From: Bacillota bacterium
GTDB lineage: Bacteria; Bacillota; SHA-98; UBA4971
Length of the DNA stretch: 64,000 nucleotides
Direction of reading: 5' to 3'
NCBI GenBank assembly: GCA_024653485.1
Contig: JANLFY010000003.1
Coordinates: 1 to 64,000 of the forward strand
The notes beneath the pieces are model-generated. The model was given only the letters and a program-made list of their open reading frames with translations, ran no database searches and was not told the origin of the DNA. Each line of letters starts with the position of its first letter. Position 1 is the first letter of the stretch. Shown in pieces: positions 36,122-44,586 of the stretch. Made by a program: the position numbers and the translations under genes.

Positions 36122-36979
36122 TTACACGTTCCCTTCCGCAAGCCGCGTCCTAAGGACCTCGTAGAAGCTGCGGCGCCCGAGCTTCACGAGGCGGGTCCTC
36201 TCTGCGGCCGCCCCCACCCACACCTCGTCGCGGTTCTCCAGACGAAACCCTACCTGGCCATCGACGGTGAGCATGACTTCCTCGTTGGGAGCGGACAGCA
36301 CTATCCTCACCGTGTCCTTGCGAGACGCGACAAATGATCTGGCTGCTAGAGTGTGAGGACAGATGAAGGTCACTATCAAGGTGTCGACAGCTGGATCCAC
36401 TATCGGGCCTCCGGCGGAGAGCGAGTACCCCGTGGAGCCCGTCGGACTCGCGACTATCGCGCCGTCCGCGGGGTACGTGCCGATCAGGTTCGGCCCGATG
36501 TACGTCTCTAGCCTTATCATCCGGGCGAACGCGCCTTTCGTGACTACCACGTCGTTCAGCCCCACGAAATCGGCCACCTGTCCTTGGGGGGCGCGGGTTA
36601 CCCTCGCGCGGAGCATCATCCTCTCCTCCACCGTGTACCGGCCGCCCAGAACCGCATCAAGGGCATCATACAAGCCGGGCAGCTCGACTTCGGTGAGGAA
36701 ACCGAGGTGGCCTACGTTTACACCCAGGATGGGGACGTCGGACCCCGCCAGGCGACGCGCCGCATTGAGGAGAGCGCCATCCCCGCCCAAGACCACCGCA
36801 AGATCCAGCTTCTCGCCTACATTGTCCGCGCCAAAGGAAAGGTGGGGGAGGCCAAGCTCGCGGGCGGATTCCGGGTCCAGGAACGCCTCTGCCCCGCGCG
36901 CCGGGAGGAACTTCAGGACCTCTCTCGCCGCGTCCAAGGCGGTACGCTTTCCGATATGGGTTATGAGGCCGATCCTCAT
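36122..36979 (-). CDS. nadK: NAD kinase
   Basis: A 285-residue kinase that makes NADP from NAD and ATP. Diagnostic motifs are LGGDGALLNAAR (about residue 64), GVNVGHLGFLTE, the NDVVVTKG segment and SPTGSTGYSLSAGGP, followed by CPHTLAARSFV; all catalytic residues are visible. The ATG at 36979 begins MRIGLITHIG as in relatives; longer in-frame starts exist. It sits between tlyA and argR, as in many Clostridia. Confidence 0.97.
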   Translation of the reverse strand: MRIGLITHIGKRTALDAAREVLKFLPARGAEAFLDPESARELGLPHLSFGADNVGEKLDLAVVLGGDGALLNAARRLAGSDVPILGVNVGHLGFLTEVELPGLYDALDAVLGGRYTVEERMMLRARVTRAPQGQVADFVGLNDVVVTKGAFARMIRLETYIGPNLIGTYPADGAIVASPTGSTGYSLSAGGPIVDPAVDTLIVTFICPHTLAARSFVASRKDTVRIVLSAPNEEVMLTVDGQVGFRLENRDEVWVGAAAERTRLVKLGRRSFYEVLRTRLAEGNV

Positions 36980-37035
36980 CTTGTCCAGCCCCCGCTCGGA
37001 CCATGACCGACGTGAGACGCACGTCACTACGCGCG

Positions 37036-37932
37036 TCAGCGCCGTGGCAAGCGATCGACGTCTGCCGCGCGAGGGGGTGCATGGAGATCGCCGCCGGAAC
37101 CGTGTTCCCCGAGATCTCGGTGGGCTTCGAGCACCACCTCACGTACCCTCGCCTCAAGCGCGCCGACGCCGCAACCGCCTTGCCGTCCCTTTACTGCATA
37201 CACCAAAAACTCGATGTTTCCTGCCGGCCCTCTTACCGGGGAATGAGTGACGCCGCGGATCTCGAGACCACACTCCATCATGTGTCCCATCACGCGCACG
37301 AGAGTCTGAACGTGCACCTCTGGGTCGCGCACGACCCCGCCCTTTCCTACCTTGTGCCTCCCCGCCTCGAACTGTGGTTTTACGAGCGCCACCACTGCCG
37401 CTTCGGGCGTGAGGAAGGTCAGAAGGTGCCCGAGGAACTTCTCTATGGAGATGAACGACACGTCAATGGTGCAGATGTCGACCTTCTCCGGAACGGCGTC
37501 GTGCTTGAGGTACCTGATGTTGGTGCGTTCCAACACGACCACCCGGGAGTCGTTCCTGAGCTCCCACGCCAGCTGGCCGTATCCCACGTCGACGGCGTAC
37601 ACCCTCTTGGCGCCGTGGCAGAGAAGGCAGTGGGTGAAACCACCGGTGGACGCCCCCACGTCAATGGCGGTTTTACCCTCCACATCAAGGTCGAACTCTC
37701 GCAGCGCTTTCTCCAGCTTCTCGCCGCCCCTGCTGACGTAGGTCGCTTTCGTCGGTTTGAGCTCGATCCGGGCCGATCTGGACACCCTTGCGCCAGGTTT
37801 GGTCTGTGGCACCCCGTCCACGATCACCTCTCCCGCCATGATCGCCCTCTGGGCCTTCTCCCGGGTCTCAAACAACCCGGTGCTCGAGAGCAACACGTCG
37901 AGGCGGCATCGGGGCTCGTCGCGCCCAGACAT
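37036..37932 (-). CDS. tlyA: TlyA-family rRNA methyltransferase / haemolysin-like
   Basis: A 298-residue protein with an N-terminal S4 RNA-binding domain (RLDVLLSSTGLFETREKAQR) and an FtsJ-like SAM-dependent methyltransferase domain (DVGASTGGFTHCLL, then DVSFISIEKF and LVKPQFE). In mycobacteria TlyA methylates ribose in rRNA. A start at 37932 gives MSGRDEPRCRLDVLL; the earlier start at 37992 would overlap dxs. It lies downstream of dxs, the usual place (B. subtilis yqxC). Confidence 0.94.
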   Translation of the reverse strand: MSGRDEPRCRLDVLLSSTGLFETREKAQRAIMAGEVIVDGVPQTKPGARVSRSARIELKPTKATYVSRGGEKLEKALREFDLDVEGKTAIDVGASTGGFTHCLLCHGAKRVYAVDVGYGQLAWELRNDSRVVVLERTNIRYLKHDAVPEKVDICTIDVSFISIEKFLGHLLTFLTPEAAVVALVKPQFEAGRHKVGKGGVVRDPEVHVQTLVRVMGHMMECGLEIRGVTHSPVRGPAGNIEFLVYAVKGRQGGCGVGALEARVREVVLEAHRDLGEHGSGGDLHAPPRAADVDRLPRR

Positions 37933-37958
37933 ACCGTGCGCGTCCTCTGTGCGGCCTT

Positions 37959-39959
37959 CTACTCCCTCGACAGCGTCGTCTGAGCTTCCCACTTGGCCAC
38001 CCCCACGTCGGGCGATGACGAGCCACGACGTTGCTCCTGCAAACTGCGATGCAAACCGCGCCAGGATCTAGAGGCGCTGTTGTCCGCCCCGCAGAGGTCT
38101 TGCGCCGCCCGAGCGATGTGCATCGGCGTGAGCCCGCATGCTGCAAGGAGCGCCTCGCGGGATCCGTGCTGGACGAAGGCGTCCGGAAGGGCCAAGTGGC
38201 TGACGGCCACCGCTTGTTCGCCGTAACCGCGCCTCGCGAGCGTCTCGAGGACAGCGCTCCCAAATCCTCCCAGCGGGGTTCCCTCCTCCACCACCACGAT
38301 CCTGCGGCAGCTCTCCGTAACCTGGATCAGGAGGTCCTCGTCAAGGGGTTTCGCGAACCTCGCGTTTACAACGGCGGCCCTCACGCCTTCTCGCTCGAGC
38401 AGCCGTGCTGCCTGCAGTGACGGATGGACCATGCTTCCTATGGCCACTATGGCCACGTCGTCTCCGTCCTGGACGAGCACCCCCTTGCCTCGTTCCACGG
38501 GTTGCGGCGGACGCAAGGCGGCCTGTCCGAACCCCTGGGACTTCGGGTACCGCACTGCCACGGGCCCGTCCATGGAAAGCGCGGCGCGGACCATGGCCAC
38601 CAATTCTTCCTCGTCGGCAGGTGCCATGAGCGTCATTCCGGGAACGCCGCGCAGGTAGGCAAGGTCGAATGCGCCGTGATGGGTTGGGCCGTCCTCTCCG
38701 ACGAGTCCCGCCCTGTCCACCGCGAAGACCACGTGAAGCCCCTGCAGGGCCACATCGTGAACGATTTGATCGTACGCTCTCTGGAGAAAAGTGGAATAGA
38801 TCGCCGCCACCGGAACGATGCCCAGGCTCGCTAGCCCCGCGGCGAGAGTCACGGCATGCTGCTCAGCTATACCTACATCGAAAAAGCGGTCCGGATGAAG
38901 TCGTGCGAACACATCCAGTCCCGTGCCGTCCGGCATTGCGGCGGTAATTGCCACTATCCTGTCGTCTTCGGCCGCAATGCTGGCGAGGGTTTCCCCGAAG
39001 ACCTGGGTGAAAGTCGGCGGCCCCGGTTGCTTCGGAAGCTCGCCCGAAGCCACATCGAACCTCCCCACTCCGTGAAACCTTCGAGGGTCCCGCTCGGCAG
39101 GCGCGTATCCGCGGCCCTTCTTCGTGACGACGTGCACTAGCACAGGACCGCCTTTGGCGCGCGCGTCCTCGATCGTGCGCATGACAGACGAGATGTCGTG
39201 GCCATCGAGCGGCCCAAGGTATGTGAAACCCAGGCTCTCGAAGAGCATCCCCGGCACGACGAGGTACTTGACGCTTCCCTTGAGCCTTCGCAGGCTCTCG
39301 GCAAGGTCCTTACCGATTCGGGGGACGCCCTCGAGGACGCGCTCTATGTCCTGACGTAGTTTAAGGAGGCGCGGCTCCGTTCGGATCCTGGCAAGGTAGG
39401 AGGCAAGCGCCCCCACATTCGGGGAAATGGACATCTCATTATCGTTCAGAACCACGATGAGGTCGGTCTTCACGTGGCCCGCGTGGTTGAGAGCCTCGAA
39501 CGCCATGCCCCCCGTGAGCGAGCCGTCGCCGATGACCGCGACCACTGTGAAGTCCTCGCCCTTCAGATCGCGTGCCATAGCCATGCCGAGCGCCGCGGAG
39601 ACCGAGGTGCTCGAATGGCCTGTGTTAAAGGCGTCGTGAGGGCTCTCGTCGCGTCTGGGAAAGCCGCTGAGCCCGCCGTACTGCCTGAGGCTGCCGAAGG
39701 CCGCGCGCCGCCCAGTTATGATCTTGTGTGCGTACGCTTGATGTCCGACATCCCAGATGATCTTGTCCCGCGGGCTGTCCAGCACGGCATGCAAGGCTAT
39801 CGCCAGATCCACCGCTCCGAGGCTGGATGCGAGGTGGCCCCCGGTTTTCGCCACCGTGTGGATGATTTCCTCGCGTATCTCCTGGGCGAGCCTGTCCAGT
39901 TCTCGCGGCGCAAGCCGCTTCAGATCGTGCGGGAGATCCAAGGAGTCAAGGAGTCTCAT
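37959..39959 (-). CDS. dxs: 1-deoxy-D-xylulose-5-phosphate synthase
   Basis: A 666-residue thiamine-diphosphate enzyme that starts the MEP isoprenoid pathway. The family motifs appear in order: IWDVGHQAYAHKI (about residue 69), GHSSTSVSAALGMA, GDGSLTGGMAFEALNHAG (thiamine and metal site), the central VTKKGRGYAPAE, and the transketolase-like DVGIAEQHAVTLAAGLA. The last 45 residues (after ARAAQDLCG) are a basic, low-complexity tail not usual for Dxs, overlapping the tlyA upstream region. ATG at 39959 starts MRLLDSLD; a longer frame exists upstream. It follows the OapA-like gene, overlapping its end by 14 bp. Confidence 0.95.
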   Translation of the reverse strand: MRLLDSLDLPHDLKRLAPRELDRLAQEIREEIIHTVAKTGGHLASSLGAVDLAIALHAVLDSPRDKIIWDVGHQAYAHKIITGRRAAFGSLRQYGGLSGFPRRDESPHDAFNTGHSSTSVSAALGMAMARDLKGEDFTVVAVIGDGSLTGGMAFEALNHAGHVKTDLIVVLNDNEMSISPNVGALASYLARIRTEPRLLKLRQDIERVLEGVPRIGKDLAESLRRLKGSVKYLVVPGMLFESLGFTYLGPLDGHDISSVMRTIEDARAKGGPVLVHVVTKKGRGYAPAERDPRRFHGVGRFDVASGELPKQPGPPTFTQVFGETLASIAAEDDRIVAITAAMPDGTGLDVFARLHPDRFFDVGIAEQHAVTLAAGLASLGIVPVAAIYSTFLQRAYDQIVHDVALQGLHVVFAVDRAGLVGEDGPTHHGAFDLAYLRGVPGMTLMAPADEEELVAMVRAALSMDGPVAVRYPKSQGFGQAALRPPQPVERGKGVLVQDGDDVAIVAIGSMVHPSLQAARLLEREGVRAAVVNARFAKPLDEDLLIQVTESCRRIVVVEEGTPLGGFGSAVLETLARRGYGEQAVAVSHLALPDAFVQHGSREALLAACGLTPMHIARAAQDLCGADNSASRSWRGLHRSLQEQRRGSSSPDVGVAKWEAQTTLSRE

Positions 39960-40608
39960 CACTCTCGTTCTCTCTCCATTTCCGGTGGCGATCTTGTCGC
40001 TCCCGGTTCCTCGCCGACAGCCGCGCGCGCCTGTGGTGACCGGTCTTTCCACCACGAAGGAACGTAAGTCCCGTGACGGACTCAAGGCCGGCCATCACCT
40101 TTCCGGCGGCGAGCACGATCATCTCGGCGTCGCTCACGGCGATGTTCTTGCTCCAGGCCTTTCCTCCGACCGTGAGGCCCGCGATCACTCCGATGACGAC
40201 CGTGCTGATCAAGGTCTCGCTGATGCCGGGTCGCGCAAGCGCCGCAAGGCGCATCGCGATGCTCACCCCGACCGCTCCGCTCACCGTTCCCGCCATGTCG
40301 CCGACCACGTCGTTGCAGAAGTTCGCCACGCGGTCGGCGGACCGAACGATCCTTATGGCCTGGTGGGCGCCTCGCACCTTCTTCGCCGCCATGGCGTGAA
40401 AGGGTTGTTTCTTGGCTGCCGTTGAAGCCGTGCCGATGACGTCGAACACGACCCCTATCAGGACTATCCCTAACAGAACAAAAAGTCCAAGAACCAGCCC
40501 GACCTGACCCAGCAGTATCTTGGACACGAAATTCACCAATATGGCTAGGAAAAACGTTGTAAAGCCTACGGACACAGCTCTTGCGAGACGTTGGTCCAAG
40601 AACCGCAT
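39946..40608 (-). CDS. oapA: OLE-associated membrane protein, OapA-like
   Basis: A 220-residue membrane protein encoded immediately after the OLE-like RNA and before dxs. About four hydrophobic segments are seen: residues 11-28, 32-50, around 120 and 130-150. Between them is a conserved loop FDVIGTASTAA..KQPFHAMAAKKV and then RSADRVANFCNDVVGDMAG, followed by a strongly basic tail (RRARLSARNRERQDRHRKWR) that could contact RNA. The composition and place match OapA of Bacillus halodurans (BH2780), known to bind OLE RNA and carry it to the membrane. The ATG at 40608 is chosen; a GTG at 40641 also exists. The assignment is from context and recalled sequence, not a search. Confidence 0.8.
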   Translation of the reverse strand: MRFLDQRLARAVSVGFTTFFLAILVNFVSKILLGQVGLVLGLFVLLGIVLIGVVFDVIGTASTAAKKQPFHAMAAKKVRGAHQAIRIVRSADRVANFCNDVVGDMAGTVSGAVGVSIAMRLAALARPGISETLISTVVIGVIAGLTVGGKAWSKNIAVSDAEMIVLAAGKVMAGLESVTGLTFLRGGKTGHHRRARLSARNRERQDRHRKWRENESDETP

Positions 40609-40644
40609 CACCTCGATGATGCTCCAGGCAGGTGGTAACACTCC

Positions 40645-41250
40645 GGGTAAATATTGTGGCTTGAGGTCCGGCTGGTTTTCCCTGCGGTGCTCCCTCGCGT
40701 TGCCGCTCGGGCGGTTTCCCGTTTACGACCGCCTCCCGCGGTTGCCCCTGCGGGTGGCCGGATTACCACTTAGCGCACACTGCAATCCCCGGAATGCCCC
40801 ACTTGTTCGGACAGTCTAGGAGTTTTCCTCGGCAGCCCCCACCATCTTCTAGCCTCTTTTGCAGCTAGGGTTTCATGCGGCAACGAGCCGATCCCCTGGC
40901 CAGGAGATACGGACCCTGGTACCCGCAATCCCGCTCCCGCCACTCAAGGCAGGCTACGCTGCACCAAGCACGGTGTACCTCGCACCCTGCCCGCACCTAG
41001 GTGCAGGTTTACCCCCCGGCCGTGGCAGCCGGTCGGTGCCGTCTCGCCACGGGGTCGGGTCTCCGCGAAGAGAGGGTCCACGCCCGCATGCCGTTGCAGA
41101 TCGCCCTCTCCTCTTAACCCCCAGCACCAACCCCCGACTGGGCGTCGGCGGCCAGCACCAGGGACTTCATCGATGTGCCCTTGACGGATTTTTAGGCCCG
41201 TCTTCAAAGATGGTGGTGCTGACTAGAATACTGCACCACCTGCCCTGGCA
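40645..41250 (-). ncRNA. ole: OLE RNA-like large structured noncoding RNA
   Basis: This approximately 606-nt stretch holds no credible gene. It sits between ispA and a membrane protein followed by dxs, exactly where OLE (ornate, large, extremophilic) RNA is found in extremophilic Bacillota. It has its own strong promoter (41257-41285). Visible hairpins include GGTGGTGC/GCACCACC (41212-41219 with 41233-41240), GACGG/CCGTC (41183-41187 with 41198-41202) and GGCGGT/ACCGCC (40710-40715 with 40728-40733), plus a CCCGC/GCGGG stem just upstream. OLE RNAs are about 610 nt and act at the membrane with OapA. The 3' end is estimated as just before the OapA-like gene. The call is from context, length and promoter; I could not test the covariance model. 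Confidence 0.83.
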
Positions 41251-41256
41251 CGAACG

Positions 41257-41285
41257 ATTATAACACACGTGTCCCCTGCCTTCAA
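41257..41285 (-). promoter_or_regulatory. Strong sigma-A promoter of the OLE-like RNA
   Basis: On the minus strand there is TTGAAG (41280-41285), a 17-bp spacer and a perfect TATAAT (41257-41262). Transcription would begin near 41250. The -35 element overlaps the stop codon of ispA, so this RNA has its own promoter inside the operon and may also be read through from ispA. Confidence 0.85.
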
Positions 41286-42229
41286 GCAACGGTGCCGGCA
41301 AGCACCTTCGCGAGCGCGCGAAGCTCCGAGGCTTCGGCCTCGCCGAAGAGCGCGAGCGCGTCGTCTGCGGCCTCGACAAGACGGGCGCCGTACTCTCGCG
41401 CGCCCGCCGTCCCCATGACTCGGGGGAAGCTCTCGGAATCGTCTTGGGACGCGTCCGCGACGTCATCGAATACTTGGAAAGCCCTCCCAAAGAGCTCGCC
41501 ATAGCGCGTCAAGGCGTCGAGTTCGTCCTCTCGCGCTCCCGCCGCGATTGCGCCGCAGCGCACGGCCGCCCTTATCAGGGCTCCCGTCTTGAGGTCGGCG
41601 AGGCGTTCCACGTCGGAGAGGCTCGCGCCGCGGCAATCGCGGCGGTCGTGAGGCGGGGCGGCGGGAACGGCAGCCTTCGCTCGTCCGGCAAGAGACATGT
41701 CGACGGCCTGGCCACCGGCCATTCCCAGGCTTCCGGAGGCGCGGGCGATCTCCCACACGACGCTCGCGGTCGCCTTCAAGCCCATCAAGCGGCGGGCCTC
41801 CCGCTCCGACAGGACCTGAAAACTCAAGGAGAGGAGGGCGTCGCCCGCGAGGATGGCGACCGCCTCCCCGAAAGCCCTGTGAACCGTGGGACGCCCGCGC
41901 CTAAAGTCGTCGTCGTCCATTGCGGGAAGGTCGTCGTGGATGAGGGAGTACGAATGGACTAGCTCAACAGAGACCGCGCACGGCATCGCCCGACGGATCA
42001 TCCGCTCGTCCCCGTCCGCGTCGCGCCCCCCGCCTTCGGACTCACGGCGCCTTCGCCCAACCGCAAGGGCCGAGCCGAGCACCAGGAGGGGCCGCACGCG
42101 CTTTCCTCCTGGAAACACCGCATACCGCATGGCTTTGTGAAGATCTGCAGGAAAGGCTGTCTCCGGGGGCAGAGCCCGGTTCAGAGCCTCGTCCACCAGG
42201 CGTTTCATGGCGCGCGCCCATTCGTTCAT
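41282..42229 (-). CDS. ispA: Farnesyl/geranylgeranyl diphosphate synthase
   Basis: A 315-residue short-chain prenyl synthase. It has the first Asp-rich motif LIHDDLPAMDDDDFRRG, the second motif VFDDVADASQDDS and an active-site GKRVRPLLVLG, so the head-to-tail condensation residues are complete. Bulky residues before the first motif fit C15 product length, but product length cannot be fixed by sequence alone. A Gly/Asp-rich insertion (about residue 65) is unusual. The ATG overlaps the xseB stop (ATGA). It makes precursors for undecaprenol and quinones, and shares the locus with dxs. Confidence 0.95.
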   Translation of the reverse strand: MNEWARAMKRLVDEALNRALPPETAFPADLHKAMRYAVFPGGKRVRPLLVLGSALAVGRRRRESEGGGRDADGDERMIRRAMPCAVSVELVHSYSLIHDDLPAMDDDDFRRGRPTVHRAFGEAVAILAGDALLSLSFQVLSEREARRLMGLKATASVVWEIARASGSLGMAGGQAVDMSLAGRAKAAVPAAPPHDRRDCRGASLSDVERLADLKTGALIRAAVRCGAIAAGAREDELDALTRYGELFGRAFQVFDDVADASQDDSESFPRVMGTAGAREYGARLVEAADDALALFGEAEASELRALAKVLAGTVA

Positions 42230-42486
42230 CCGCCTTCATCCTCTATCCGGAACGGCTCGGTGACGAGCTCACCGCCTTTCGTCTCCACCAGCTTCGCGAT
42301 CCTCGTCTCCGCCTCGTCCAGCTTCTTTCGGCACATCCGCACCAACGACATGCCCTTCTCGAACGCCTCGAGCGACTCTTCCAAGGTGAGATCTCCCGAC
42401 TCCAGGCGGGAGACCGTCTCCTCCAGCTCTCCCATGGCCTTTTCGAAGTCGACGCTCACGTCATCCCGCTGCATCTCTCCCCGCAT
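42226..42486 (-). CDS. xseB: Exodeoxyribonuclease VII small subunit
   Basis: An 86-residue, mostly helical protein. It has the family pattern FEKAMGELEETVSRLESGDLTLEESLEAFEKGMSL spread across residues 14-48. It assembles in several copies with XseA to degrade single-stranded DNA from both ends. The ATG at 42486 lies 6 bp after GGAGG. Its start overlaps the xseA end by 26 bp and its stop overlaps ispA by 4 bp. Confidence 0.95.
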   Translation of the reverse strand: MRGEMQRDDVSVDFEKAMGELEETVSRLESGDLTLEESLEAFEKGMSLVRMCRKKLDEAETRIAKLVETKGGELVTEPFRIEDEGG

Positions 42487-43699
42487 CAGGGCCTCCCTCC
42501 TTGATCGCGCTCACGACACATTCGAGGCTGCCGTCGACCAGAACGACCTCCAGGGCGTCGCCCGGCTCGACTTTGCGCACGCTCCGCACCACGCGCTTCC
42601 CAGGAAGGCTCCTCACCACTCCGTAGCCACGCGCGAGCGTGCCAAGGGGGTTCAGCACATCCAGCCTGGCTGCGAGCGCGCCGAACGTCTCACGCTTCCG
42701 AGAGAGCTCGTGCTCCATAGCTGTGACCATCCTCTGGTTCGCGTCACCCAGCTTCTGTCGGTGCTCTCTCGTCAGATCCTGCGGAAACCTGAACACGTGG
42801 GACCGGGCCACTCGCTCCAGGCGCTCCCTCTGCTTGCGGACCTCGGACCGCGCGGCCGCCTCGAGCCTCAGAGAGAGCTGCACGATGGCGTGCCTCGTCT
42901 CGGCCATGTCGGGCACGGCCATCTCGGCCGCCGCAGACGGAGTCGGTGCACGCCGATCCGCAACGAAATCGGCGATGGTGAAATCCGTCTCGTGCCCCAC
43001 CGCCGATATGACCGGAACCTTGCAGCCGGCTATGGCTCGCGCGACAGTCTCGTCGTTGAAGGCCCAGAGATCCTCTATCGAACCTCCGCCGCGCCCGACT
43101 ATTACAACGTCTATGATGGCGGAGGCTCGGTTGATGAGTTCTAGAGCTTTCACGATGCTTGCGGGAGCTTCATCCCCCTGGACCTGCGCGGGAGCGATGA
43201 GGATGGTGGTGCCTGGAGCCCTCCTGCTTATCACCGTTATGATGTCTCGCACCGCGGCGCCTGTAGGCGATGTTACTACCCCGACGACAGACGGGAACCT
43301 CGGCAGCGGTCTCTTCCTGGCCGCATCGAAGAGGCCCTCGGCGGCCAGCTTCTCACGAAGCTGCATGAAGGCAAGGTACAGAGACCCTGTACCTGCAGGC
43401 ATCATGTCCTCCACGTACAGCTGCACGTCACCGGCTCGTTCGTACACTCCCACGGCGCCGTACGCGAACACGAGCATTCCCTCGGCAGGCGCGAACCTGA
43501 GGCGGGAGTTGTTCCCCCGGAACATGACACACCGAAGTCTCGCGGATGAGTCTTTCAGGCTGAAGTACATGTGTCCCGAGGTGTGGTGGGTGAAGTTCGA
43601 GATCTCGCCGCGCACCCAGATGCCAGAGAGCAGCTCATCGCCCTCGACGACTTGTTTGATGTGCCTGTTGACCTCCGAGACCGAAAGGACCGAGAGCAT
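42461..43699 (-). CDS. xseA: Exodeoxyribonuclease VII large subunit
   Basis: A 412-residue catalytic subunit. It has an N-terminal OB fold (VSEVNRHIKQVVEGDELLSGIWVRGEISNF), the catalytic core with GVVTSPTGAAVRDIITV, GRGGGSIEDLWAFNDE and SAVGHETDFTIADFVADRRAPTPSAAAE, and then coiled coils. The ATG at 43699 (MLSVLSVSEV) is the right start; a longer frame upstream overlaps nusB. It cleaves single-stranded DNA into short oligomers together with XseB. It follows nusB in the conserved order nusB-xseA-xseB-ispA; folD, present here in Bacillus, is absent. Confidence 0.96.
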   Translation of the reverse strand: MLSVLSVSEVNRHIKQVVEGDELLSGIWVRGEISNFTHHTSGHMYFSLKDSSARLRCVMFRGNNSRLRFAPAEGMLVFAYGAVGVYERAGDVQLYVEDMMPAGTGSLYLAFMQLREKLAAEGLFDAARKRPLPRFPSVVGVVTSPTGAAVRDIITVISRRAPGTTILIAPAQVQGDEAPASIVKALELINRASAIIDVVIVGRGGGSIEDLWAFNDETVARAIAGCKVPVISAVGHETDFTIADFVADRRAPTPSAAAEMAVPDMAETRHAIVQLSLRLEAAARSEVRKQRERLERVARSHVFRFPQDLTREHRQKLGDANQRMVTAMEHELSRKRETFGALAARLDVLNPLGTLARGYGVVRSLPGKRVVRSVRKVEPGDALEVVLVDGSLECVVSAIKEGGPDAGRDAAG

Positions 43700-43751
43700 G
43701 ACAGCACCTTCGCCGGCTCCTCCGCAGGATTCCTCACTAGACCGCTTGAGC

Positions 43752-44186
43752 CTACTCACGCGCTTCACCAGGGCTCGCGGCCACTTCCTGAGCGAGCCTT
43801 CCCAGAATGCCGTTGACGAACTTACCCGATTCCTCGTCCCCGAATTTCTTGGCGAGTGCCACTGCCTCGTTGATCGCCACGCCCACAGGCACGTCTTCGC
43901 CGTAAAGGATCTCGTACACCGCGAGGCGCAGAAGGGTGCGGTCCACAGCACCCATGCGATCCAGTGACCATCCGATGGCAAGCCTGGATATGGTCCTGTC
44001 TATGTCAGCGCGGTGTTCAATGACACCCGCCACGGTCTTTCTGAGGTACTCGAGGTTCTTGTCGTCGATGCGCCCGCCGCGGGTTGCGGTTTGAATGGCG
44101 GACTCCATCGCCGCCCGACCCACGTCCATCTGAAAGAGCGCGGTAAACGCCGCTTCGCGCGCCCCTCTCCTCGTCAATCCTCTCAC
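43752..44186 (-). CDS. nusB: Transcription antitermination factor NusB
   Basis: A 144-residue all-helical factor that binds boxA RNA with NusE during rRNA antitermination. Its motifs are LTRRGAREAAFTALFQMDVG at the start (the arginine-rich RNA-binding segment), WSLDRMGAVDRTLLRLAVYE and NEAVALAKKFGDEESGKFVNGIL. I chose the GTG at 44186; the longer frame up to 44324 adds about 46 residues not found in NusB. It follows the DUF2273 gene in the usual asp23-nusB order. Confidence 0.94.
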   Translation of the reverse strand: MRGLTRRGAREAAFTALFQMDVGRAAMESAIQTATRGGRIDDKNLEYLRKTVAGVIEHRADIDRTISRLAIGWSLDRMGAVDRTLLRLAVYEILYGEDVPVGVAINEAVALAKKFGDEESGKFVNGILGRLAQEVAASPGEARE

Positions 44187-44332
44187 CTCGCCTAACGCCT
44201 GACACGCGCTGCGTCCGGCTCGCAGTGTCTCCTCTTCGCTGAATCCGGGCAGGACGAGCTGGCGTCTGGGATAGCCCGATGCTGGAGGTCCGTCCGCGAG
44301 CCGGGGTGAGGCTGCCGTCCCCAAGCGCTTGC

Positions 44333-44563
44333 CTAACGGTCTTGCGGAGGGAGGAACTCCTCGAGGACTTCCCTGATGCTCCTTCGGCTATCGAGGTGGC
44401 GCCCTATGAGGTAGCCCACCACGACGCAGCCGGCAAGATAAAGGCCAGCTACGGGGCTGAAGAGAATCATCACCCATCCAACGATGAAACCGAAAACCGA
44501 TCCGAACACCTTTCCCGGGTGTTCAAAGGCAAGACGCAGAATCTCCCGCACCTCGGGCCGCAT
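44333..44563 (-). CDS. DUF2273 small membrane protein
   Basis: A 76-residue protein with two hydrophobic helices (about residues 18-35 and 39-53: FGSVFGFIVGWVMILF, then AGLYLAGCVVVGYLIG) and a short charged C-terminus. It matches the DUF2273 family, encoded beside Asp23/AmaP in Bacillota; its function is unknown. It is likely an accessory of the Asp23-AmaP envelope-stress complex. Confidence 0.85.
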   Translation of the reverse strand: MRPEVREILRLAFEHPGKVFGSVFGFIVGWVMILFSPVAGLYLAGCVVVGYLIGRHLDSRRSIREVLEEFLPPQDR

Positions 44564-44586
44564 GAACCTGTCCCCTCCTTCTCCAC

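Noticed and set aside
40944-41207. Minus-strand frame of 87 residues inside the OLE-like RNA
   Set aside because: No ribosome binding site at useful spacing and a low-complexity product; the region is better explained as structured RNA.
42639-43967. Plus-strand frame opposite xseA
   Set aside because: Antisense to a full-length XseA with all catalytic motifs; Ser/Thr/Arg-rich shadow.
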